DNA from: Pseudomonadota bacterium
GTDB lineage: Bacteria > Pseudomonadota > Gammaproteobacteria > Steroidobacterales > Steroidobacteraceae
NCBI GenBank assembly: GCA_021792815.1
Contig: JAJYTX010000051.1
Location: 1 to 11,052, forward strand
DNA: 11,052 nt
Direction of reading: 5' to 3'
Positions 1 to 6,708 of the stretch are shown piece after piece; positions within the stretch are counted from its first letter, which is position 1; every line of letters starts with the position of its first letter. The notes under the pieces were generated by a model that was given only the letters and a program-made list of their open reading frames with translations, did not search any database and had not been told where the DNA came from. The translations under genes were made by a program, and so were the position numbers.

Positions 1-2
1 TG

Positions 3-1169
3 CAGCGGCGCAGTGCGGCGGAGTGGCTGAAGCTGATTAATTTTCACGTTGGGCAGTTTCCGACGCTGGAGTATCAGGACGGGAGCCGTGACATTCACTG
101 GTGGAAGATTGCCAGCACGCAGCTGCCTGGGGAGCTGGCGAAGCTGTTTCCGCTGCACAGTGTGGCGTGGAGGCAGTGGCGGGCTCGGCGGCACGCGGAC
201 CTGGCGGGGCGGTGGATTGTGCGGGGGGATACGGCGGGTCGAGGGGAGTATTACGGCACGGCGAGCATTCGCCGGGTGGGCTGGCAGCGGTATCGGGCGC
301 GCTACGCGCTGCATTATCTGAACGGGGCGGGGCTGAGCGGCGGCTCGGATGCGCTGGTGTACACGGGGTTTGAGTGGCGCGGGACCGGCACCCTGGGTGG
401 GCGTGCGGTGCACGAGGTGTACTTTGCCTCTGCGGATGGGCGGCGGATCAGTGGGCGGTGGTTTTGGGCGGATCATTCCGAGCTGGGCGGGCACTGGGTG
501 GCGCAGCGGGCCGGTGGTGCGGCGCGGGTGCTGGCGGTGCTGCCGCGAGCGCTGAAGGTGGGCACGAGGCAGCGGGTGATCGTGCTCGGTCGTGGGCTGA
601 GCGGGAAGGTGGATCTGGGGCCTGGGACGAGTGTGCGGGTGGTGCGGCGTGCGGCCTATGGGCTGGTGCTGAGCGTGCGGGTGGCCGGGGATGCGGCCCC
701 GGGGTACCGTGAGGTGCGCGTGGGGGCGCTGAGCGGGCGGGATCTGCTGGTGGTGTACCGGCATGTGGATCGGGTGCAGGTTGAGCCTGCGCTGGCGATT
801 GCGCGGCTGGGTGGCGGGACGCTCTTGCCGGTGGATGCGCAATTTCGGGCGATCGGCTATACGGATGTGCGCGCGGCCGACGGCCAGCGCACGGCGGTGT
901 CGCTCGGAGCGGTGCCGGTGAGCTGGAGCGTGCAGCCGTTCAACGCCGAGGCGGCCCGACGCGGTGATGTCCGCTTCGCGGGCACCTTGGATCAGAACGG
1001 ACGATTCCTGCCGGCCGAGGGCGGACCGGATCCGAAGCGGCCGTTCTCGGCCGACAACACCGGAGATCTGTTCGTCGTCGCCTCTCACCATGAGGGCAGC
1101 ACGGCGATCACGGGCAAGGCGCACCTGATCGTGACGGTGCAGCGTTGGGTCAATCCACCGATCTATTGA
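3..1169 (+). CDS. qhpA: Quinohemoprotein amine dehydrogenase alpha subunit, 3' part (5' end outside window)
   Basis: The frame is open from the first complete codon at 3, so the gene begins to the left of the window; the GTG at 162 is internal. About 388 residues are visible. Near the start is a segment reading NFHVGQFPTLEYQ followed by RDIHWWKIA, which I recognise from the QHNDH alpha subunit just after its cytochrome domain. No CxxCH occurs in the visible part, so the di-heme c domain must lie upstream. The rest is beta-rich and Ig-like, as expected for domains II to IV, and ends VQRWVNPPIY. In the family this periplasmic subunit passes electrons from the CTQ cofactor of the gamma subunit to a soluble acceptor during primary amine oxidation. 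The gamma gene follows after 51 bases, which strongly supports the call. The first ~900 bases are unusually G-rich on this strand. Confidence 0.85.
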   Translation, partial: QRRSAAEWLKLINFHVGQFPTLEYQDGSRDIHWWKIASTQLPGELAKLFPLHSVAWRQWRARRHADLAGRWIVRGDTAGRGEYYGTASIRRVGWQRYRARYALHYLNGAGLSGGSDALVYTGFEWRGTGTLGGRAVHEVYFASADGRRISGRWFWADHSELGGHWVAQRAGGAARVLAVLPRALKVGTRQRVIVLGRGLSGKVDLGPGTSVRVVRRAAYGLVLSVRVAGDAAPGYREVRVGALSGRDLLVVYRHVDRVQVEPALAIARLGGGTLLPVDAQFRAIGYTDVRAADGQRTAVSLGAVPVSWSVQPFNAEAARRGDVRFAGTLDQNGRFLPAEGGPDPKRPFSADNTGDLFVVASHHEGSTAITGKAHLIVTVQRWVNPPIY

Positions 1170-1208
1170 GACGCGTTGCTGACTGATCTTGAGCGTTTAC
1201 CGCGAGCC

Positions 1209-1216
1209 GAGGAGAG
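1209..1216 (+). promoter_or_regulatory. Ribosome binding site of qhpC
   Basis: GAGGAGAG ends 4 bases before the ATG at 1221. It fixes the start there rather than at the upstream in-frame codon at 1176, and gives a leader peptide of 28 residues, the length I recall for this family. Confidence 0.7.
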
Positions 1217-1220
1217 CCGC

Positions 1221-1559
1221 ATGAGTGGACTGAAATCCGTCAATCACAAGGCCGATCTGCTGCTCGAGGCCGCCGAATCGGGACACGTCGAGGAGGTCGC
1301 CGCGATGGAGACCGTGGCCGGATGCGTCACCACGTTCGATCCGGGCTGGGAGGTCGATCCGTTCGGCGGCGTCGCCTCGCTGTGCCAGCCGATGGAGGCC
1401 GACCTGTACGGCTGCTCGGATCCGTGCTGGTGGCCGGCGCAGGTGCCGGACACCCTCAACCATCCGTCGTGGCAGGAGGGCAAACCTTCGGCGCAGCACG
1501 ACTGGCGTGAGCTCGACCCCATTTACCCCAATACCGACGCCGTATTTCCCAAGAAGTGA
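1221..1559 (+). CDS. qhpC: Quinohemoprotein amine dehydrogenase gamma subunit (CTQ-bearing peptide precursor)
   Basis: This 112-residue protein is the small catalytic subunit of periplasmic QHNDH. It carries cysteine tryptophylquinone (CTQ) and is knotted by Cys-to-Asp/Glu thioether bridges. All expected residues are present at the right spacing: C35 and E44, C55 and D61, C69 and D77 for the thioethers, and C65 and W71 for CTQ, in the segment [18 protein letters not shown]. Residues 1-28 form the leader; C35 is then mature residue 7, as in the known enzymes. In the family, the radical-SAM protein QhpD makes the thioethers, the flavoprotein QhpG acts in CTQ formation, and the protease QhpE removes the leader. 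None of these is visible here. The gene sits 51 bases after alpha and probably shares its transcript. No beta-subunit gene follows. Confidence 0.95.
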   Translation: MSGLKSVNHKADLLLEAAESGHVEEVAAMETVAGCVTTFDPGWEVDPFGGVASLCQPMEADLYGCSDPCWWPAQVPDTLNHPSWQEGKPSAQHDWRELDPIYPNTDAVFPKK

Positions 1560-1722
1560 GCCCCAAGGCGCGTGCCGGCGGCTGGAGCGGCATTGCGGCG
1601 AGAGCCTGCAACCCGGACGCGCCGCTCGGGCGTTGTCGCCCCGGATCACAACAGGTCAACGGCAGGACCGGGTCGGTGCAGCGCGGCGTCCCGCTCCGCG
1701 ATGTGCACGGCGCCACGCGCTG

Positions 1723-1774
1723 CGTTGAGGGGTTTCCGTCATGTCGCCGGCAGGGCCGGCTGCCACACTTCGTG
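1723..1774 (+). repeat. 52-bp shared upstream element, copy 1 (upstream of LuxR gene)
   Basis: This segment matches the reverse complement of 8493-8544 at 42 of 52 positions without gaps. Two blocks are identical: TTTCCGTCATGTC (1733-1745) and GCCGGCTGCCACACT (1755-1769). It ends 237 bases before the ATG at 2012. Its partner lies upstream of the ThDP-enzyme gene in the same orientation relative to that gene. This pattern suggests a shared promoter or activator site, though duplicated DNA without function is possible. Confidence 0.65.
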
Positions 1775-1829
1775 CGCAGCGGCCGGCGCGGTGCCACGGA
1801 GTGAGCGCGTTCGAATGTCGCACTCGCCA

Positions 1830-1847
1830 GGATGACAATTGTCATCC
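1830..1847. promoter_or_regulatory. Perfect 18-bp palindrome, candidate operator
   Basis: GGATGACAATTGTCATCC is perfectly self-complementary and lies 164 bases upstream of the LuxR-type regulator start. A dyad of this length in a non-coding control region is typical of a dimeric repressor or activator site. I cannot name the factor. The half-site contains GTCAT, which also occurs in the core of the 52-bp shared element. Confidence 0.5.
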
Positions 1848-1908
1848 GCCCGGCATCGCGATTGCCAGGTTCGCGACCCGAGACTAGGATGTTGAGTAGC
1901 ATTCGCCG

Positions 1909-1926
1909 GTGCCGGTCCGTCGGCAC
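1909..1926. repeat. Inverted repeat, 6-bp arms
   Basis: GTGCCG and CGGCAC are separated by 6 bases in the same upstream region. It could be an operator half-pair or a transcript hairpin. In such GC-rich DNA it could also arise by chance. Confidence 0.3.
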
Positions 1927-2011
1927 TGTGCGCAGGTCCGCTGACGCGACGGCCGCATCTCCAGCCCGGAAGGAGGGACGATCACTTCGATAAAATGGGG
2001 GTGAACTGAAG

Positions 2012-3145
2012 ATGGTGGTTCCAGGCAGGGGTTCCCCGTGCATGCCATCATGGGAAGCCTGCAAGCGCATTCTGAGCTGCGCCTCGTTCGAAGAAATCAG
2101 CGGCAGCGTGCTCCGACCTCTTGCCGAAGCGGTCAACGCCAATCGTGGCGTGTTCCTGCAGTTCGTGGGCCTGCCCCTGCGCGGCGTGCTCCTCGGGCGA
2201 CAGACCTACCTCGGCGACGAAAACAAACTGGCCACCGACATATACGCTTCGGACGGCCTGTATGTCGACGATCCTTTGCTGCAACCCACACTCGCGTGGT
2301 TGACGTGCGATGCTGATCGGTGCGGCACGGCTTTGACACTGCTGTCGCGGGTGCCGGACTGGCGCGACCACTCCATATACAGCCGGTTCCTGCACCGGTT
2401 CGATGTCGGGCATGTCCTCGCAGTCGCCATTCCAACCATCACCGCTCTGGGACGGGAAATGCTCTGCATGGGGCTTCACCGCCCGGAGGAGGCCGCGCCA
2501 TTCTCGGATGAGGACGTTTGCCGCCTCGAAGGCTTCATGCCGGTGATCCAGTCCGTGGTATCCAACCTCGCGTATCAGGAGGCCATGCGGCTTTCGGGCA
2601 CCGTCATCAACGAGTTGTCGGATGCGTACGGCGGATTGGGCCTGGTGTTGCTGGACCACGACCTGCAGATCAGGCAGACCAATCGGCGCGCGATGGAGCA
2701 GTTTCGCACCTGCGACGCCTTGACAGGCGCCATCCGCAAGAGTCTCCTTGACGCGCCGCCGCCGGCGGTCGGTACGGAGTCGGAGACGACACTCGCTCTC
2801 AACGAACGCAGTTCACGGCACCCGCACTTGATCACCATGCACGTGCGGGCGTTTCAAAGCCCTGACGGCCACACGTTTTACCTGGCATCGATGCGCGAGG
2901 CGGAGCAGGATGGCGATCCGAAGCATGCAGCCGCGCACTTCGGTCTGAGCAAGCGTGAGGGAGAGGTCGCGATCCTGGTGTGCCAGGGCAAGAGCAATCC
3001 TGCCATCGGCAGCGAGCTCGGCATCACTTATCGTACCGTCGAGAACCACCTGCGGACCGTTTACCAGAAGGTGGGCGTGAAGAGCCGCACACAGCTGGTC
3101 TCGAGACTTTTCGGGACTCGCGAGCACTTTACGGCCTGCACTTGA
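2012..3145 (+). CDS. LuxR-type transcriptional regulator with a non-AHL sensor region
   Basis: The 377-residue protein ends in a LuxR/GerE helix-turn-helix at about residues 312-370: LSKREGEVAILVCQGKSNPA, then IGSELGITYRTVENHLRTVY and QKVGVKSRTQL, a canonical match. The first ~300 residues do not look like an acyl-homoserine-lactone domain; they look like a GAF-like part followed by a PAS-like part (LGLVLLDHDLQIRQTNRRAM, about residues 212-231). It is therefore a single-component regulator sensing an unknown ligand. Start choice is uncertain: the ATG at 2012 has a poor ribosome site, while the ATG at 2042 is preceded by AGGCAGGGG. It converges on the SDR gene and shares an upstream element with the ThDP-enzyme operon, so it is the best local candidate for that operon's regulator. 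This link is inference. Confidence 0.88.
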   Translation: MVVPGRGSPCMPSWEACKRILSCASFEEISGSVLRPLAEAVNANRGVFLQFVGLPLRGVLLGRQTYLGDENKLATDIYASDGLYVDDPLLQPTLAWLTCDADRCGTALTLLSRVPDWRDHSIYSRFLHRFDVGHVLAVAIPTITALGREMLCMGLHRPEEAAPFSDEDVCRLEGFMPVIQSVVSNLAYQEAMRLSGTVINELSDAYGGLGLVLLDHDLQIRQTNRRAMEQFRTCDALTGAIRKSLLDAPPPAVGTESETTLALNERSSRHPHLITMHVRAFQSPDGHTFYLASMREAEQDGDPKHAAAHFGLSKREGEVAILVCQGKSNPAIGSELGITYRTVENHLRTVYQKVGVKSRTQLVSRLFGTREHFTACT

Positions 3146-3146
3146 A

Positions 3147-3244
3147 CGCAACCCGCACGGACGCGGCGGGCGCAGAATCACAACAGAGGACGCATGCACC
3201 TGCGTGGCGCCACGGCACGCAGTGCGCGCCCGGCATCCGCAGAC
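3147..3244 (-). repeat. About 97-bp dispersed repeat, copy A, between convergent genes
   Basis: Read on the minus strand, this segment matches 9427-9523 on the plus strand with one single-base gap and roughly three-quarters identity. Identical blocks include GTCTGCGGATGCCG and GCGTGCCGTGGCG. It starts 1 base after the LuxR-gene stop and ends 34 bases short of the SDR-gene stop. It contains a hairpin at 3200-3222 with arms CTGCGTG and CACGCAG. The position suggests a REP-like or bidirectional terminator element. Confidence 0.55.
3200..3222. terminator. Hairpin in the convergent gap, possible bidirectional terminator
   Basis: Arms CTGCGTG and CACGCAG enclose a 9-base loop, and the stem extends by 3 more pairs (GCA/TGC) if one bulged base is allowed. 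There is no T-tract on either side, so intrinsic termination is uncertain. Its location between two convergent stop codons is the main support. Confidence 0.35.
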
Positions 3245-3278
3245 TCTGCGACCCCGCCGGGCGCACAGCCCGCTGGTG

Positions 3279-4067
3279 TCAGATGAACTTGGTGGGCGCC
3301 GCTCCGTACGCGAGCAGACCGCCATCGATCGGGATGTTCGTGCCGGTGATCATGCGCGCCGAATCCGAACACAGAAACAGAACGAGATCCGCCACGTCGT
3401 CCGGCTGGGCGACCGCGCCGATCGGCACATTCGCGGCCAGCTTTTCCATAAACGCATCGTGTCCGCCGGCCATGGCGGCGAGCGGTGCCATCATCGGCGT
3501 ATCGACGAACCCCGGCATGACGGCGTTGCAACGTATCGGCGGCCGCTCCTTGGCCCCCTGCAAGGCGACGGCCTTGGACAGAATGGCGACCCCGCCCTTA
3601 TTGGCGTCGTATCCCGGCAGATCGTCGGTGCCGACCGTGCCGGCGAGCGAGGAGATATTCACGATGGACCCGCCCCGTCCGCGCGCGCGCATCAGCGGCA
3701 TCGCCGTCCTGCAGCCCAGAAACGTGCCGGTCAGATTGACATCGATCTGCAGTTGCCAGTCGTCCAGGCTCGTGCCCTCCACATTGCCGACCCGGGCGAC
3801 TCCGGCCGCATTCACCATGACATCGAGGCCACGGAGGCGGACGGCAACGTCGGCCCCGAGCCGCTCCCATTGGGACGCGGACGCAACGTCCAGCGCCATG
3901 GCGACCGACCGGCGGTCGTCCCCAATAGTTTCCTCAGCCGCAGGAACATTGATGTCGCAGGCCACCACGGCGGCTCCCGCAGCGATGAACTGCCGGGCGG
4001 TGGCACGGCCGATGCCGGATCCCGCGCCCGTCACCAACACCACCTTATCGATGAATGATCCGTTCAT
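3279..4067 (-). CDS. Short-chain dehydrogenase/reductase (SDR), classical type
   Basis: This 262-residue NAD(P)-dependent oxidoreductase has all classical SDR landmarks. They are TGAGSGIG at 13-20 for dinucleotide binding, D38 at the end of strand 2 (favours NAD over NADP), D60, NAAG at 86-89, N111, S140, Y153 and K157 (in YDANK), the PG motif in NAVMPGFVDTPM, and IDGG near the C-terminus. I chose the ATG at 4067 because GGGAGG lies 4 bases upstream; a GTG at 4079 would add four residues and put that site inside the gene. It is the last gene of the likely ThDP-receptor-SDR operon, 118 bases after the receptor stop. The substrate is unknown. An alpha-hydroxyketone or a hydroxysteroid would fit the neighbours, but nothing in the sequence decides this. 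Confidence 0.9.
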   Translation of the reverse strand: MNGSFIDKVVLVTGAGSGIGRATARQFIAAGAAVVACDINVPAAEETIGDDRRSVAMALDVASASQWERLGADVAVRLRGLDVMVNAAGVARVGNVEGTSLDDWQLQIDVNLTGTFLGCRTAMPLMRARGRGGSIVNISSLAGTVGTDDLPGYDANKGGVAILSKAVALQGAKERPPIRCNAVMPGFVDTPMMAPLAAMAGGHDAFMEKLAANVPIGAVAQPDDVADLVLFLCSDSARMITGTNIPIDGGLLAYGAAPTKFI

Positions 4068-4084
4068 ACTGCCTCCCACTCAAT

Positions 4085-4099
4085 CACGATATTCTCGTG
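4085..4099 (-). repeat. Small hairpin in the receptor-SDR gap
   Basis: CACGA and TCGTG enclose a 5-base AT-rich loop, 17 bases upstream of the SDR start. It could affect transcript processing or stability between the two genes. It is short and may be chance. Confidence 0.2.
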
Positions 4100-4169
4100 G
4101 CGATGCTCGCAAAGGTCTGCATTGCCCAGTTGCCTCGGGCGCGAATGCCGGGTGCCGTACTCCGGGCGT

Positions 4170-4189
4170 CTAGCGCGGAGCGCGGCTAG
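4170..4189 (-). repeat. Hairpin over the receptor stop codon
   Basis: CTAGCGCG and CGC-GCTAG can form an 8-bp stem with one bulged base and a 3-base loop, overlapping the stop codon of the receptor gene. No T-tract follows, so it looks more like an attenuator or processing site than a full terminator. Confidence 0.25.
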
Positions 4190-6666
4190 AAGTACAGGCG
4201 TGCCTCGATTTCCACCGTGCGCGGCCGGTTGACGAACAGTCGCGGCCTGCCCGGAATCTCTGCGCCAATGGTTCGCACGTCGCTGAGGTTCGCGATTTCA
4301 TTGGTGATGTTCTTGCCGACGAGCGCCACCTCCCAGCGACCGCGATCAAGGGCGATGCGCGCATCCATCAACCGATATGCCGGACGCTCGCGGGTCTGCA
4401 TGACGCCCCCGGGCCCCGGCGTGAGATTGTTGCCGCTGAAGCTGCGTCCTGTATAGGAATAATCGAGACTGGTCACCACGGTCATTTCCGTCGTGATCGG
4501 CTGGGTCCACACGGCTGAAAGGTTCCCTGTCCAGTCGGGGACCTGGTACACGGGATCGCCGACACGCATGGGTGCGAACGGCGCCGACTGGGTGATCACG
4601 GCGTTCTCATAGCCGACGCCGAGCGACAGCTGCAGCGGCTCAACCGGCCGCGCGTCCACCTCCAGTTCAGCGCCACGGCTGCGAGCCGCGCCCGCGTTTG
4701 CCCAGTACCTGAATCCGCAGAGCAGCAGGACATCCTGCTGAATGTTCTTCCATTGCATGTCGTACACCGTCCCGTTGAGCACCAGTCGATTGTGCAGCCA
4801 GCCGCTCTTCGCACCCAGCTCGTAGTCCCACAGGTAATCGCTCTTGTAGAATCGGGTGTCATTGACGTTGACGCCCGGCGGCATGTCGCGGCCACAGAAC
4901 GCTCCCGGGACGGGCACATTCTGCCCGCCGGGGCGAAAACCCTCGGCCGCCGACACGTATGTCATCAAGCTGGGCGTGATCTGATATTGCAACGCGATTT
5001 TCGGTGTCGTCTTGTTTTCCGTGATGGTCTCCGGAGGATAGCTCAGGCCGACCGCCGATCCCGGCTGCTGCTCGACCGCGCCCTGCATGTTGATGCTGTC
5101 GGTGGTCCTGACGCGGCTATAACGCAGGCCGAGGATGCCCTTCAGCTTGTGTGTTATGTCGTAACTCAACTGCGCGTAACCGGCAATTTCCGTCACGTCG
5201 CTATGAGCGGTGTCCCCGAAGATCTCGTCCGGGTTGGCCGGGTCCGTGCAGAAGCCGAGCACGGTACAGGTACCCAGACCGCCGTACGCGCCGTTCATGA
5301 TTGCGCCGAAACCGGGCGTCAGCGCCGGCGGGTAGTCAGGAAAGCCCGGCGTCGCGCCGTGCTGGTCGTAGTAGAACACGCCTGCGACGAGTTGCGCGGG
5401 TCCCCACTGAGTGGATACGAAGCGCAGGTCTTCAACGAGGCGCTGATAGCTTTCGTACTGGGTAAGAGCGCTCGGAATCGGCAGTGGGAGCGATGCCTGT
5501 GGAAACCCGGGAATGGGGATCGCCACGAGTGACAGCAGCTGATCGTATACGAAGCCGGTCTCAGAAGTATTCTCCCAGACCTTACGATCGAAATAGGCGG
5601 TCGAGGAGCTCAACTCGCCGATGGGGTTTTTCCATTTCGCCGTCAGGCTATAGAGGTGCCAGTAATCGTAGCCGCCTTCCGGGACGTTGAAGAATCGCCC
5701 CTGCACGAAATCATGCGGCGCCAGAATCGGCAGAGCGGGCGGGCCCGTCAGGGTCCACTGCGGGTATGGATACCCCCAGCGGTTGTTGGCAGAGTTCACA
5801 TCTACCATCGGAAAGCCGTTGTAGCCGGTGCGCTGCACCATCACCCAGGGAGTCACGGTGAAGTTGCGGGTCGCCCGGATCGTCAGGGCAGCCGATCCAC
5901 CGTATTCGTCGGTCTGATAGATGTTCCTCAGGGTCGTGGTGAGTTTCGGATCTGTGGTACGCGGAAAGCAGGTGATGCCGGCGGTGGCTGGATTGGTGCA
6001 GAACCGACGTGAGAGAAAACCGGCCTTTTCAGCGTAGAAACCCGAAACGCGCAGCGCCACGCGGTCACGAATCAGCGGAATGTTGAGCACTGCATCGCCG
6101 GTGTAGTTTGGCTTCACGGTGTTCCAGGTGTCGCCGATGCCAACGTGCAGATCGCCAGAGAATCGGCGAAAGTCGGGCTTCTTGGTGATCAGCCGCACGG
6201 TTCCGCCCATCGATCGCGCGCCGTACAGCGTCCCCTGGGGTCCGCGCAGTACTTCGATGCGCTCGAGATCGAGCACACGCGGGTCGATCGAGGCCGGCAC
6301 CGGCACGTCGTTGATGTAGAACCCGGTGGTTTCATCGCCGGAAACGCCGCGGATGGCGATCGTGCGCGCCGTGCTGACCCCGGAGTTGCTCATCCCAAAA
6401 GCCATGTTCGGCACCCGGGTGGCATAGTCGAAGAAGCTGGTGACCGCCTGCTGTTGCAGCATGGGTGCGGTAAAGGTGCTCATCGACAACGGCACGGTCT
6501 GTACGTTCTGTGAGATCTTCTCGGCGGTGACGACGATGGTCGCCAGGCCGGGCAGCGCGCTGCCCGGCTGGGCAGCCAGAACCGGCATGGGCGCCAGAGC
6601 CGTTAAGGCGGCACCGGCCAGTGCGAGTGCGGCTTTCCGCAGGGAAAAAACCCGTCGTTTTGCCAT
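4186..6666 (-). CDS. TonB-dependent outer-membrane receptor
   Basis: This 826-residue protein imports a ligand across the outer membrane using TonB energy. A basic start and hydrophobic stretch form a signal peptide, cut near residue 31-32 (PVLAAQ). A TonB-box-like ATIVVTAEK follows at about 42-50. The plug domain shows IAIRGV (103-108), GFYINDVPVP (115-124) and VLRGPQGTLYGARSMGGTVR (139-158). The rest is a beta-barrel ending in ARLYF with the expected terminal Phe. The start is supported by AGGGGGAG at 6673-6680, 6 bases upstream. It lies 42 bases after the ThDP-enzyme stop, so the two are probably co-transcribed. It looks like the large receptor family expanded in sphingomonads and in steroid- and aromatic-degrading proteobacteria rather than a classical siderophore receptor. 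The ligand is unknown. Confidence 0.93.
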   Translation of the reverse strand: MAKRRVFSLRKAALALAGAALTALAPMPVLAAQPGSALPGLATIVVTAEKISQNVQTVPLSMSTFTAPMLQQQAVTSFFDYATRVPNMAFGMSNSGVSTARTIAIRGVSGDETTGFYINDVPVPASIDPRVLDLERIEVLRGPQGTLYGARSMGGTVRLITKKPDFRRFSGDLHVGIGDTWNTVKPNYTGDAVLNIPLIRDRVALRVSGFYAEKAGFLSRRFCTNPATAGITCFPRTTDPKLTTTLRNIYQTDEYGGSAALTIRATRNFTVTPWVMVQRTGYNGFPMVDVNSANNRWGYPYPQWTLTGPPALPILAPHDFVQGRFFNVPEGGYDYWHLYSLTAKWKNPIGELSSSTAYFDRKVWENTSETGFVYDQLLSLVAIPIPGFPQASLPLPIPSALTQYESYQRLVEDLRFVSTQWGPAQLVAGVFYYDQHGATPGFPDYPPALTPGFGAIMNGAYGGLGTCTVLGFCTDPANPDEIFGDTAHSDVTEIAGYAQLSYDITHKLKGILGLRYSRVRTTDSINMQGAVEQQPGSAVGLSYPPETITENKTTPKIALQYQITPSLMTYVSAAEGFRPGGQNVPVPGAFCGRDMPPGVNVNDTRFYKSDYLWDYELGAKSGWLHNRLVLNGTVYDMQWKNIQQDVLLLCGFRYWANAGAARSRGAELEVDARPVEPLQLSLGVGYENAVITQSAPFAPMRVGDPVYQVPDWTGNLSAVWTQPITTEMTVVTSLDYSYTGRSFSGNNLTPGPGGVMQTRERPAYRLMDARIALDRGRWEVALVGKNITNEIANLSDVRTIGAEIPGRPRLFVNRPRTVEIEARLYF

Positions 6667-6672
6667 GAAAGA

Positions 6673-6680
6673 CTCCCCCT
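6673..6680 (-). promoter_or_regulatory. Ribosome binding site of the TonB-dependent receptor
   Basis: AGGGGGAG on the minus strand lies 6 bases before the ATG at 6666, within the 42-base gap after the ThDP-enzyme gene. It supports both the start and a shared transcript. Confidence 0.6.
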
Positions 6681-6708
6681 ACGTTTTTTGATGTGGCGTC
6701 ATCGCCCC

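Larger units (their letters stand above)
1560..2011. other. Non-coding region between qhpC and the LuxR-type regulator
   Basis: No convincing gene was found in these 452 bases; the open frames on both strands have no recognisable protein features. The region holds the 52-bp shared element at 1723-1774, an 18-bp palindrome at 1830-1847, an inverted repeat at 1909-1926 and a weak -10-like TAAAAT at 1991-1996. It most likely contains the end of the qhp transcript and the control region of the regulator. I see no clear terminator with a T-tract after qhpC. Confidence 0.6.

Noticed and set aside
1560..2011. tRNA, riboswitch or CRISPR in the non-coding regions
   Set aside because: Looked for cloverleaf-like arms, T-loop GTTCRA context and regularly spaced repeats here and in 8527-9536; none was found by eye.
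1197..2142. Long open frames on the minus strand opposite qhpC and the non-coding region (1197-1649 and 1456-2142)
   Set aside because: The first is the shadow of qhpC, a certain gene. The second has Arg/Ser/Pro-rich composition, no motifs and runs across control elements; both are expected at this GC content.
2980..4173. Long plus-strand frames opposite the SDR (2980-4173 and 3204-4058)
   Set aside because: The minus-strand SDR in the same region has every family motif and a good ribosome site; the plus-strand translations have none.
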